DNA of 64,000 nucleotides from JABDIP01 sp965237625 (lineage in GTDB: Bacteria > Pseudomonadota > Alphaproteobacteria > DSM-16000 > Inquilinaceae): NCBI GenBank assembly GCA_965237625.1, contig CBDEGD010000044.1:248001-312000 (forward strand). The letters are read 5' to 3'. Of this stretch, positions 43,292 to 51,084 are shown piece by piece. Both the position numbers and the translations under genes were made by a program. Each line of letters opens with the position of its first letter. Within the stretch, counting starts at the first letter, position 1. The notes beneath the pieces are model-generated. The model saw nothing but the letters and a program-made list of their open reading frames with translations, was not told the DNA's origin and made no database searches.

Positions 43292-45670
43292 GTGAGCAGC
43301 GCTCCGGCCACGCCCCTTCAATGCCAGGAAAGTCGGCACCCAATGGCGGCCTGCAACCACACTCATGACGACGCAGTCACGACCACTGACCCGGTCTGCG
43401 GCATGAGCGTCGATCCGGCGACCGCCGGGCACAGCGCCGAGTTCGAGGGCGATACCTTCCATTTCTGCTCCGCCGGATGCCGGGGAAAATTCCTGAAGGC
43501 CCCCGCCGCCTATCGCGACGGCCATCCGCCCGAAACCACCCCGGCGCCGAAAGGCACGCTCTACACCTGCCCGATGCATCCCGAAATCGTCCAGGAGGGG
43601 CCGGGCACATGCCCGAAATGCGGCATGGCGCTGGAGCCCATGGGCATTCCGGATGCCGACACACCCAATGAAGAGCTGATCGACATGGCCCGGCGATTCT
43701 GGGTCGCCGCCGCGCTGACCCTGCCGGTGCTGATCATGGAAATGGCGGCGCATCTGTTCGCATTGCCGGTCGACCGGGTGATCCCACCGGCGTTGAGCCC
43801 GTGGCTCCAGATGGCCCTGGTCACGCCGGTAGTGGCGTGGGCCGGGTGGCCGTTTTTTCAGCGCGGTTGGATGTCGATCGTCACCCGCAACCTGAACATG
43901 TTCACCCTGATCGCCATCGGAACCGGCACCGCCTTCGCCTACAGCGTCGCCGCCACCGTGGCGCCGGGACTGTTTCCGCCGGCGTTCCGGATGGCGAATG
44001 GCACGGTCGCGGTGTATTTCGAGTCGGCGGCGGTGATTACCGTGCTGGTGCTGCTGGGCCAGGTGCTGGAGTTGCGGGCGCGGGAACGCACCGGCGGCGC
44101 GATCCGCGCCCTGCTCGACCTGGCCCCGAAAACCGCCAGGCGGGTGGGCGCCGATGGTCATGACGAAGATGTGCCCTTGGACGATGTCCGGCTGGGCGAT
44201 CTGCTGCGCGTCCGTCCGGGCGAAAAGATCCCGGTCGACGGCACGGTGACCGACGGCCGCAGCGCGGTCGACGAGTCGATGCTGACCGGCGAGCCCATAC
44301 CGACGGAAAAGTCCGTTGGCGACTTCGTCACCGGCGGCACCCTCAACGGCACTGGCAGCTTCGTGTTCCGGGCCGACCATGTGGGTGCCGACACCATGCT
44401 GTCGCGCATCGTCCAGATGGTCGCCGAGGCCCAGCGCAGCCGGGCGCCGATCCAGGGTCTGGCCGATGCGGTCGCCGGGTACTTCGTGCCGGCGGTGCTG
44501 GCCGCCGCAATGATCGCCTTCGTCGTCTGGTCTCTGGTCGGTCCACCGCCGGCCATGGGGTTTGGCCTGATCGCGGCTGTCTCGGTGCTGATCATCGCCT
44601 GCCCTTGCGCACTGGGGCTGGCGACGCCGATGTCGATCATGGTCGCCGTCGGCCGGGGCGCCCAGGCCGGGGTGCTGATCCGCAATGCCGAGGCGCTGGA
44701 GCGGTTCGCCGGCATCGACACCCTGGTGGTCGACAAGACCGGCACCCTGACCGAGGGCCGGCCCCGGGTCGACTCCGTCGAGCCGGCTGAGGGTCATGAC
44801 GTCGATACCATCCTGCGCCTTGCCGCCAGCCTGGAGAGGGCCAGCGAACATCCCCTGGCGGCGGCGATCCTGGCCGCGGCCCAGGAGAAAGGACTGCCCC
44901 TGGATACGCCGGACTCGGTCGCCATCGAAGCCGGCAGGGGCCTTTCCGGCATCGTCGATGGCCGATCCGTCGCTCTCGGCAATGGAGGGATACTGAAACA
45001 TCTTGCCGTCGATGCCGGCGAATTCGAAGATCGGGCGGAAGCGCTGCGCGAAGAGGGCGCGACGGTGATGTTCGTCGTCATCGACAATGCGGTCGCCGGC
45101 TTGATTGCCGTGTCCGACCCGATCAAGCAGACCACGCCGGAGGCGATCCGCGCCCTGCGCGCCGACGGGCTGCGTATCGTCATGGTCACCGGCGACAACA
45201 GGACCACGGCTGAGGCCGTCGCCCGCCGGCTGGGTATCGACGAGGTCGATGCCGAGGTGTTGCCGGCCGACAAATCGAAGGCGGTTGAACGCCTGCAGGC
45301 ATCCGGCGCCCAGGTCGCCATGGCCGGCGACGGGATCAACGACGCCCCGGCCCTGGCCATGGCCGATGTGGGCATCGCCATGGGCACCGGCGCCGATGTG
45401 GCGGTGGAGAGCGCCGGGCTGACCCTGGTCAAGGGTGATCTGACCGCGATCCTGCGCGCCCGCCGCCTCAGCCGCGCCACCATTCGAAACATCCGCCAGA
45501 ACCTGTTTCTGGCCTTCGTCTACAATTCGCTGGGCGTGCCGATCGCCGCCGGCATCCTGTACCCGCTGACCGGCCTGCTGCTGAGCCCGATGATCGCCGC
45601 CGCCGCCATGAGCTTGAGCTCGGTCTCGGTGATCGGCAATGCGCTCAGGCTGAGGAGGGTTCGGGTGTAG
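43292..45670 (+). CDS. copA: Cu(I)-exporting P-type ATPase (CopA/SilP type) with YHS and CPMHPE domains
   Basis: A 792-residue P1B-type ATPase that pumps Cu(I), possibly also Ag(I), to the periplasm. Instead of a CxxC heavy-metal domain it has a YHS domain (about 30-78: TDPVCGMSVDPATAGHSAEF) and a YTCPMHPEI module (about 91). Further on are the TGE actuator loop (TGEPIPTEKS), metal-site ACPCALGLATP, phosphorylation DKTGTLTEG, HP motif SEHPLAAAIL and GDGINDAPALA. YN in FLAFVYNSLG and MSLSS near the end are Cu(I)-type residues. The GTG start (43292) is very close to the promoter; ATG 43343 is an alternative. Confidence 0.93.
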   Translation: MSSAPATPLQCQESRHPMAACNHTHDDAVTTTDPVCGMSVDPATAGHSAEFEGDTFHFCSAGCRGKFLKAPAAYRDGHPPETTPAPKGTLYTCPMHPEIVQEGPGTCPKCGMALEPMGIPDADTPNEELIDMARRFWVAAALTLPVLIMEMAAHLFALPVDRVIPPALSPWLQMALVTPVVAWAGWPFFQRGWMSIVTRNLNMFTLIAIGTGTAFAYSVAATVAPGLFPPAFRMANGTVAVYFESAAVITVLVLLGQVLELRARERTGGAIRALLDLAPKTARRVGADGHDEDVPLDDVRLGDLLRVRPGEKIPVDGTVTDGRSAVDESMLTGEPIPTEKSVGDFVTGGTLNGTGSFVFRADHVGADTMLSRIVQMVAEAQRSRAPIQGLADAVAGYFVPAVLAAAMIAFVVWSLVGPPPAMGFGLIAAVSVLIIACPCALGLATPMSIMVAVGRGAQAGVLIRNAEALERFAGIDTLVVDKTGTLTEGRPRVDSVEPAEGHDVDTILRLAASLERASEHPLAAAILAAAQEKGLPLDTPDSVAIEAGRGLSGIVDGRSVALGNGGILKHLAVDAGEFEDRAEALREEGATVMFVVIDNAVAGLIAVSDPIKQTTPEAIRALRADGLRIVMVTGDNRTTAEAVARRLGIDEVDAEVLPADKSKAVERLQASGAQVAMAGDGINDAPALAMADVGIAMGTGADVAVESAGLTLVKGDLTAILRARRLSRATIRNIRQNLFLAFVYNSLGVPIAAGILYPLTGLLLSPMIAAAAMSLSSVSVIGNALRLRRVRV

Positions 45671-45727
45671 CCGGATTGCTTGGTGGGATTACATACCCGC
45701 TGCCCTGTCGGGTCGGAGTGCGGTGCT

Positions 45728-45861
45728 CCCCCTCACCCTCCCGCGCCTACGCGCGGGTCCCTCCCTCTCCCCCAGGAGAGGGCGAATATGGGTCGCCCTA
45801 ATTTCCCCTGTCCTTGGGGAGAGGGAGGGACCCGACGCGCAGCGTTGGGAGGGTGAGGGGG
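45728..45861. repeat. REP-like palindromic repeat, copy 3 (long)
   Basis: Outer arms CCCCCTCACCCTCCC (45728-45742) and its exact complement (45847-45861), and a second pair, an 18-base arm starting GGGTCCC (45755-45772) and its exact complement (45816-45833). They form a cruciform of about 134 bases between the converging copA and ZIP genes. This is the longest member of the family at 1741, 4110 and 56711. No gene is here. Confidence 0.85.
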
Positions 45862-45925
45862 CGATCCTGCCCTATCGGACCTGGCCCCGTGCCGCCGATC
45901 CTTGCGAAAATCCGAAATACTCTAC

Positions 45926-47077
45926 TCAGAATTTCACCAGGATCGCGGTGCCATACATAATGGCGAGACCGGCGCAGAAGCCGCCGAGTTTGATGCTCGA
46001 CAGGATCGCCGGGGCATCGGAGTCGCGGCCGAGGTCCGACAGATAGCGCGCCACCTCCACGACCACCTGAAGGATCGCACCGGCGCCGATGCCCAAAAAG
46101 ACGGCGCTCCAATGCGGCGAGTAGGCAAAGGCACCGATCCAGGTTCCTATAACGGCAGGCAGGCCGGCCAGCGCCGCCAGCCCGACGAATACTTTCACAG
46201 GCGGCCGCCGCTCGACCATCGGCGCTGCGATGCCGATGCCTTCGGTGACGTTGTGAAGCGTGAACCCGATCACCAGGAACGATCCGAGCGCCGCCTCGCC
46301 GATCGCGAACGCGGCGCCGATGGCCAGCCCCTCGCCAAGATTGTGCAGTCCGATACCGAGCGCGATATAAGTCGCCAGCGCAACCCCGACCGGCGGTTTT
46401 CCGCCCCGCCGCCCGAAAGCCAGCAGGGCCAGGAAAGCGGCCGCTGCCGGCAGCAGGACCAGCGCCGGCCCTTGGAACGCGGCATCGGCCGCTTCCGCGA
46501 GTTCCAGCCCCTCCATCACCGTGTCGATCAGCAGGAAGGCGAGCAGCCCGATCGTCAACGCCAGCAGGAACTGCATGCCGCCGGTACCGAGCGTCCTGAG
46601 GAACGGATAGAACAGCAGACCCAGCCCGACCGGCACAACGCCGACATACAGGCCCAGCAAGGCGTAGGCCAGCAGGCCCGACCATCCGACGCGCGGCGTA
46701 TTCGTGGCGACATCGATCACATGCTCGAAAGTCACCCCCGACGCGGTCACGAAGAGCAGCGCGTGGGTCTCGTTCTCGACCCAGGGGTAGGGCAGGTGGA
46801 TCGTCGCGGTCCGCAGCCGAGGCAGCGGGCCCGGCGGAGTCTGCTCGAACTGCCAATAGGCGCCGTCGACCTGGATCTGGGCGATGGCGACCGGCTCGCT
46901 GCCGCCGGCACGCACGGTGACCGAGATACCGGTCTCGTCCAGCACGGTCCGCTCGATGGTGAGTGTCTCGATCGGCGGCGTCGCGACACCCAGAGGCGCC
47001 AGCGGGTCGGTGGCGGCGAACACGCCGACGACCAGCGCCAGCAGGCCCAGCGGTATGAACACATATGCCCAGCGCAT
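45926..47077 (-). CDS. ZIP-family metal transporter with N-terminal periplasmic domain
   Basis: A 383-residue membrane protein. One N-terminal hydrophobic segment (about 1-20), then a beta-rich domain outside the membrane (about 35-125: VTVRAGGSEPVAIAQIQVDG), then about eight hydrophobic segments of ZIP type. Metal-site histidines are in YIALGIGLHNLGEGLAIGAA (about 228-247) and VIGFTLHNVTEGIGIAAPM (about 259-277), the ZIP HNxxEG signature. The start at 47077 is 6 bases after the multicopper oxidase stop, so the two are translationally linked. The metal could be Zn, Fe, Mn or Cu; context suggests copper-related homeostasis. Confidence 0.85.
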   Translation of the reverse strand: MRWAYVFIPLGLLALVVGVFAATDPLAPLGVATPPIETLTIERTVLDETGISVTVRAGGSEPVAIAQIQVDGAYWQFEQTPPGPLPRLRTATIHLPYPWVENETHALLFVTASGVTFEHVIDVATNTPRVGWSGLLAYALLGLYVGVVPVGLGLLFYPFLRTLGTGGMQFLLALTIGLLAFLLIDTVMEGLELAEAADAAFQGPALVLLPAAAAFLALLAFGRRGGKPPVGVALATYIALGIGLHNLGEGLAIGAAFAIGEAALGSFLVIGFTLHNVTEGIGIAAPMVERRPPVKVFVGLAALAGLPAVIGTWIGAFAYSPHWSAVFLGIGAGAILQVVVEVARYLSDLGRDSDAPAILSSIKLGGFCAGLAIMYGTAILVKF

Positions 47078-47082
47078 GCCCT

Positions 47083-48168
47083 TCACACCACCTCGAACAT
47101 GCTCATCCAACCGAGTTCCGCGAACTCGCTCTGATGGGCGTGGAACATGTAGAGGCCGGGCTCGTGGTCGCGGAACGAGATCTCCAGAATGCCGCGCTGC
47201 GCCTGGCACAGCATGACCGTGTCGACGATGCGCAATGTCGGGGTCAGGGTCGTGCCATGGTCGTAATAGTCGAAGAAGTTGCCGTGCAGGTGGAACGAAT
47301 TGACTGCGTCGAACTCGGTGATATTGATGAAGTACACGCGGATCGGCTGCTCCCGCTCCACCCGGATCGGCCGTTTCTGATAGGCGTGCGCGATGGTGTT
47401 GACCGCATAGAACTCATTCTCGTCGTCGAAATTCGTGTCGAAGCCGTTCGCGACCATCATCATCTCTTGCCAAGCGGCGTTCTCCTCGGTGCCGAGCAGG
47501 CGCGAGCGCGCCACATCACTGGCTTCCGGATGGCGCGCCGGGTCGGGATCGACGATGAAGGCGCCATAGAGCCCCTTATGGATGTGGCGTTTCAGCGGGA
47601 TCGAGTGGCAGTGGTAGAGGTGACAACCGAACGGCAGCGCATGGAATTCGTAAGTGAATTCCTCGCCCGGCGCGACCTGGCCGGCGCCCGGGACGCCGTC
47701 CATACGGGCCGCGTGGATGCCGTGGAAATGCATCGTATGGGGATGGCTGCCGGCGTTGCGGAATCGGATCCGGATCAGGTCTCCTTCGGTGGCGCGGATC
47801 GTCGGCCCCGGAACCCGTCCGTTATAGGTCCAGGCCGGAAAGAAGACCCCGGGCGCGATCTCGATCTCCACATCGGTCGCGGTGATCTCGTATTCGCGCA
47901 ACCGGCCGCCATCGGGCAAGGTGGATTCCGTGCCGACATCCCAGTCGGTCAATATCGCGTGGGGGTCGAAACCGTTACGCGCGTGATCAACGTCGCCGAC
48001 GGTGGTCATGCCGCCATCATGGGCAACACCGTGACCGGCCGGCCGTTCATCCTGCGCATGCTGGGCCGCCCGCGCCAAGCCGGCGCCGACAATCGGCAAC
48101 GCCCCAGCCGCGACTCCGGACCGGACCAAGGTCCGCCTGCCGATCGGTGTTTTGAACCAGTTGATCAT
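47083..48168 (-). CDS. Two-domain multicopper oxidase
   Basis: A 361-residue exported copper protein with a twin-arginine-like signal (PIGRRTLVRSGVAAGALPIV). Domain 1 (about 95-210) has HPHTMHFHG (142-150) and FGCHLYHCHS with the type-1 Cys187. Domain 2 (about 235-361) has NSFHLHGN (about 290-297) and MFHAHQSEFAELGWM (about 341-355), with no Cys. So the type-1 site is in the first domain and the histidine pairs would build the trinuclear site between subunits, as in trimeric two-domain oxidases. It probably oxidises Cu(I) or another metal. It is coupled to the ZIP gene. Confidence 0.88.
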   Translation of the reverse strand: MINWFKTPIGRRTLVRSGVAAGALPIVGAGLARAAQHAQDERPAGHGVAHDGGMTTVGDVDHARNGFDPHAILTDWDVGTESTLPDGGRLREYEITATDVEIEIAPGVFFPAWTYNGRVPGPTIRATEGDLIRIRFRNAGSHPHTMHFHGIHAARMDGVPGAGQVAPGEEFTYEFHALPFGCHLYHCHSIPLKRHIHKGLYGAFIVDPDPARHPEASDVARSRLLGTEENAAWQEMMMVANGFDTNFDDENEFYAVNTIAHAYQKRPIRVEREQPIRVYFINITEFDAVNSFHLHGNFFDYYDHGTTLTPTLRIVDTVMLCQAQRGILEISFRDHEPGLYMFHAHQSEFAELGWMSMFEVV

Positions 48169-48492
48169 AAGATAATTGTAGTCAATTCATCGCCACAGTA
48201 AAACTGTTCGTATAATAAAACGTTCTTCGATTAAATAGAGATGTAGAATTGAGCAATTGAATACCTGTTCATATACCCACACAATCGTATCTGTGGCGAC
48301 CGGCCGCCTCCGGCCCACGCTTCCGAGATACCATTTCGAATTGCACGACATGCTGAATCCGGACCAGGTCGATGCATACCAAGCATTGCGCGGGTCTCGA
48401 TCGGAATCGCGGCGGCACCGGCGGTTCTGATGCAGATCATTGGGGACAACCGCCGATCGGGCCAAATTAGGGTTGATATCTCCCGACGGTCA
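48169..48492. other. A+T-rich promoter region between multicopper oxidase and SHOCT genes
   Basis: A 324-base divergent gap, much richer in A+T near the oxidase start than its surroundings. The oxidase ATG has no visible Shine-Dalgarno sequence. Minus-strand promoter candidates such as TTGCTC (RNA towards the oxidase) were too weak to call. No gene is seen. The plus-strand CueR-like promoter begins right after this stretch. Confidence 0.5.
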
Positions 48493-48523
48493 TTGCCTAC
48501 AGTAACTGGAAGGTTGCTATATG
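48493..48523 (+). promoter_or_regulatory. Second CueR-like promoter, driving the SHOCT-cueR genes
   Basis: The -35 TTGCCT (48493-48498) and -10 TATATG (48518-48523) are 19 bases apart, and the spacer ACAGTAACTGGAAGGTTGC contains one good half site (CTGGAAGG) and one decayed half (CCTACAG). The spacing and half site match the promoter at 43248. It would make cueR autoregulated. The SHOCT gene starts 93 bases downstream. Confidence 0.65.
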
Positions 48524-48615
48524 GATGAACACCGGATCGCCCGGCGCAAATTCGATGGCCGGTATGTTTCCGCTTCGCGCCAGGGCCACCCCGGGAAAGA
48601 GGAGGGATCAGCGCT

Positions 48616-48957
48616 ATGCCTGGCAGGATTTATGCAGGTCTCACATTGTCGGCCGCGACACTGATGCCATTCGCCGCCCTTGCCGATCCAGTGGAAGGTT
48701 TTGAGGGCTATGGACCCCATATGATGTGGGGCGGCGGCTGGCTGGGATGGATCGTCGGTCCGCTGATGATGGTCCTGGTCGTCGGCGGCATCATCGCCGC
48801 GGTCGTGTTTCTGGCGCGGAGTATGGGCGGTCACGCCCACCCGGCACACGGTCCATTGTTCCAGCCCGGCCCGCTCGACATCCTGAAGGAGCGGTTCGCC
48901 CGCGGCGAGATCGACAAAGAGGAATACGAGGACCGGCGTCGGGTGCTGGGCGAGTAG
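48616..48957 (+). CDS. SHOCT domain-containing membrane protein
   Basis: A 113-residue protein with a signal-like N-terminus (about 1-23, ending ALAD), a Gly/Met/Trp-rich stretch (GPHMMWGGGW, about 33-42), one membrane helix (about 45-67) and a C-terminal SHOCT motif (LDILKERFARGEIDKEEYED, about 87-106). SHOCT proteins are often membrane-linked and oligomeric, with unclear function. The HMMW and HAHPAHG residues could bind copper. It is the first gene behind the second CueR-like promoter and is followed by cueR after 32 bases. Confidence 0.8.
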   Translation: MPGRIYAGLTLSAATLMPFAALADPVEGFEGYGPHMMWGGGWLGWIVGPLMMVLVVGGIIAAVVFLARSMGGHAHPAHGPLFQPGPLDILKERFARGEIDKEEYEDRRRVLGE

Positions 48958-48989
48958 TCCCGTCCCAACCGGCTGGAAGGATCAGCGCG

Positions 48990-49385
48990 ATGAGGATCAG
49001 CGACGTTGCCGACCGTTCCGGGTTGCCGCCCAAGACGATCCGCTACTACGAGGATATCGGGCTGATGCGGCCGGCGATCCGCCAGGGCAACGGCTATCGC
49101 AATTATGACGACCGCGACGTGCAGGTGCTGCGCTTCCTGAAACGGGCACGGGGCCTCGGCTTCAGTGTCGCGGACTGTCGCAACCTGCTTTCCCTCTATC
49201 AGGATCGCGACCGCGCCAGCGCCGACGCTAAGGCGCTGGCCCGGCATCGGGTCGACGATATCGACCACAAGATCGCCGAGCTTCACACCATGCGCTCGGC
49301 GCTGACCCATTTGATCGACCGTTGCCATGGCGACGACCGTCCCGACTGCCCGATCCTCAATGATCTGGCCGGCGCCGCCCCCTGA
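48990..49385 (+). CDS. cueR: Cu(I)-responsive transcriptional regulator CueR
   Basis: A 131-residue MerR-family regulator. Winged helix-turn-helix RISDVADRSGLPPKTIRYYE (about 2-21) with GLMRPAIRQGNGYRNYDDRD, the dimer coiled coil (about 78-108), and the metal loop with Cys112 and Cys120 spaced by seven residues (CHGDDRPDC), the CueR pattern for Cu(I). It untwists 19-base-spacer promoters when copper binds. Two such promoters are in this island (43248, 48493). Confidence 0.93.
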   Translation: MRISDVADRSGLPPKTIRYYEDIGLMRPAIRQGNGYRNYDDRDVQVLRFLKRARGLGFSVADCRNLLSLYQDRDRASADAKALARHRVDDIDHKIAELHTMRSALTHLIDRCHGDDRPDCPILNDLAGAAP

Positions 49386-49473
49386 TCGGCGGGCCAATTT
49401 TGGCCTTGGCGTGCTTCAAATGTTCATGTTATGTTCTTCCAATGATTTCCATGACGCGTTGGGAGGCGCTGCC

Positions 49474-49737
49474 ATGGTCAACCTGCGCAAGATCGTCGAC
49501 CTCGGCTATCTGTTTTCCAACGGCGGCACGCTGGCCTGCCGGTGCCGAGGGTGCGGACATGCGCAGTCCCTGACCGCCAGGCCGCTGATGCAGCGCTTTG
49601 GCGCCGGTTGTCCGACATCGCGGCTGGAACCGCGCCTCACCTGCTCACAATGCGGCCATAAGGGTGCGGCGGTGAAGGCGATCTGGCCGCCGGACCCTGA
49701 GCCCGGCGAACGATCTGTGAGCAGCAGCAAGGAGTGA
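49474..49737 (+). CDS. Small zinc-ribbon-like protein A (87 aa)
   Basis: An 87-residue protein of unknown function with a metal-binding pattern: CRCRGCGH (Cys about 22, 24, 27) and CSQCGH (about 57-62), spaced by about 30 residues. It starts MVNLRKIVDLGYLFSNGGTL with GGGAGG upstream. It is a tandem paralogue of the next gene; the two share GYL, the CxCxxCGH block and a CxxC. It lies after cueR in the copper island, so a role in binding or sensing a metal is possible but not shown. Confidence 0.72.
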   Translation: MVNLRKIVDLGYLFSNGGTLACRCRGCGHAQSLTARPLMQRFGAGCPTSRLEPRLTCSQCGHKGAAVKAIWPPDPEPGERSVSSSKE

Positions 49738-49742
49738 TGATG

Positions 49743-49988
49743 ATGCCGGATCTCGAAAAACCCGTCACGCTGGGCTATCTGCGGCGGCAGGGCGTGCAGC
49801 GCCTGGATTGCGTCTGCAATGGCTGCGGCCACACCAAGATCCTGCCGCTCAGCCGGTTGCTGGGCGCCTTGTCGCAGACGACGCCGATCGCCAGGGCCAG
49901 CCGCCGCCTGCTCTGTATGCGCTGCCGGCTCAGGGACGCGACCGTCCGCCTGCCCCAATCCGGCACGGAAGTCCGGGCCTACCGATGA
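49743..49988 (+). CDS. Small zinc-ribbon-like protein B (81 aa)
   Basis: An 81-residue paralogue of the preceding protein: VTLGYLRRQGVQRLDCVCNG (Cys about 24, 26), CGH (about 29), and CMRCRL near 58. The end is RLPQSGTEVRAYR. The stop of gene A overlaps the start region; AAGGAG at 49729-49734 suits ATG 49743, though ATGs at 49737 and 49740 are possible. The last 16 codons recur as a decayed copy at 50980-51027. Function unknown; the cysteine pattern suggests bound zinc or copper. Confidence 0.72.
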   Translation: MPDLEKPVTLGYLRRQGVQRLDCVCNGCGHTKILPLSRLLGALSQTTPIARASRRLLCMRCRLRDATVRLPQSGTEVRAYR

Positions 49989-49998
49989 GGCCCGCCCC

Positions 49999-50817
49999 TC
50001 AGTTCGCCAGGGCGAATTCCCTCAGAGTCTCGTATGTGAACGTGTAGTCAATGTCCGCCAGCGGCTGGTGGCAGGCCAGGCACGGCCCTTCATTGAGCCC
50101 CGGCCGGTGCTCCCCCGCGACCGAAAATACGGCGTAGCGCCAGTCGCCGTTGCGCAGAATATCGGGCACCGCGTCGCCCCAGCCGGCCTGCTTCTCCATG
50201 GCGGTGAACGCCGCCCGGTCGCCGGCCACCAACTGACCGTCCGCGCCTTGGACCAATTCACCGTCGCCGCCGACCTCGGCCTTGAATATCTCGACGAACA
50301 AATAAGATCCGGCGGGAAACGGCCCGCCGGACTCCGCCGCCGCCAGGGCGACATCGTTCGCACCATAGTAGCGGACCTGCTTGCGGCCCTCGAAATCGAT
50401 CCGCTGGTAGCGCGTGAAGGTGTCTTCGAAATCGGCCGGGAACACCGGCGCGGTGCCGTCGAGCCCGGATAAATTGGCCGCGACCGCCCCTGGATCGGCG
50501 CCGGGCAGGCTTGAAAAATGAGCCGCCAAATTCTCGATGTCGGTATCCGACAACGAAGCGGCGACGGCGTTCATCAAGGCGTTCGACCGGTCGCCGGCGC
50601 GGAACGCCCGCAGCTGCGACGCGACATAGCCTTCCTTCTGCGCCGCAAGGTTGGGGAAGTTGCCACCGGTGCTGATCCCCGCGGCCCCATGGCAGGCCGA
50701 ACATTGTGTGGCAAGATCGGCGCCGGCTTCGGCATCGCCGGCGATCGCCGGGGTGGCCAGAGCGCCCCCAAGGACGATACCGAAAACAGTCACAGTCAAA
50801 CGGCCGATCAGCATCAC
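49999..50817 (-). CDS. Cytochrome c with C-terminal cytochrome P460-type domain
   Basis: A 272-residue periplasmic protein. Signal peptide (about 1-26, ending AIAG), a class I cytochrome c domain (about 27-115) with CSACHG (heme Cys39, Cys42), and a second domain (about 125-272) of cytochrome P460 type that includes RYQRIDFEGRKQVRYYGAND, GDAVPDILRNGDWRYAVFSV and CLACHQPL (heme c, about 246-250). Cytochrome P460 proteins oxidise hydroxylamine or related nitrogen compounds. Electron transfer in copper or nitrogen metabolism is inferred. It converges with the zinc-ribbon pair (stop 10 bases away). Confidence 0.82.
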   Translation of the reverse strand: MMLIGRLTVTVFGIVLGGALATPAIAGDAEAGADLATQCSACHGAAGISTGGNFPNLAAQKEGYVASQLRAFRAGDRSNALMNAVAASLSDTDIENLAAHFSSLPGADPGAVAANLSGLDGTAPVFPADFEDTFTRYQRIDFEGRKQVRYYGANDVALAAAESGGPFPAGSYLFVEIFKAEVGGDGELVQGADGQLVAGDRAAFTAMEKQAGWGDAVPDILRNGDWRYAVFSVAGEHRPGLNEGPCLACHQPLADIDYTFTYETLREFALAN

Positions 50818-50979
50818 GGTCCCCTCCCTCGGTGTTCCGAAAGCCGATCGCGTGGAGTCGACACCGGCTCGCTGGCCGCATCTCCAATTTTGAAGACGCT
50901 ATCTCGAGCCTACCGCCGTTGAAGACATCGCTCCAACGCCCTTCCGATCAATGCTTTGTGAACTACGCCGCGTCGGGCA

Positions 50980-51027
50980 ACCTTCCGCCTGCCCCAAGGC
51001 AGCATGGAAGTTCGGGCCTATCGGTGA
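50980..51027 (+). pseudogene. Decayed 3' end of a third zinc-ribbon-like gene
   Basis: Sixteen codons here match the end of zinc-ribbon gene B (49941-49988) at 40 of 48 bases and encode TFRLPQGSMEVRAYR plus stop, against TVRLPQSGTEVRAYR. Upstream the frame hits a TGA at about 50958, and the Cys part cannot be recognised. Most of the differences are at third positions or in the GS/SG pair. It is a remnant of tandem duplication, now separated from genes A and B by the inverted cytochrome gene. The flanking 50818-50979 shows no gene. Confidence 0.75.
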
Positions 51028-51084
51028 AGCGATGCCCGGAATTCGATTGCCGGCCCAAGGAAGGGCGTCGGGAGCGGGCGAAAC

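Noticed and set aside
43070..45001. A 643-codon minus-strand frame over the copper ATPase
   Set aside because: Antisense of copA; the plus strand has every P-type ATPase motif. The product is His/Gly/Arg-rich, as is typical of shadow frames.
48187..48465. A 92-codon minus-strand frame upstream of the multicopper oxidase
   Set aside because: No ribosome site, odd composition and overlap with the promoter region.
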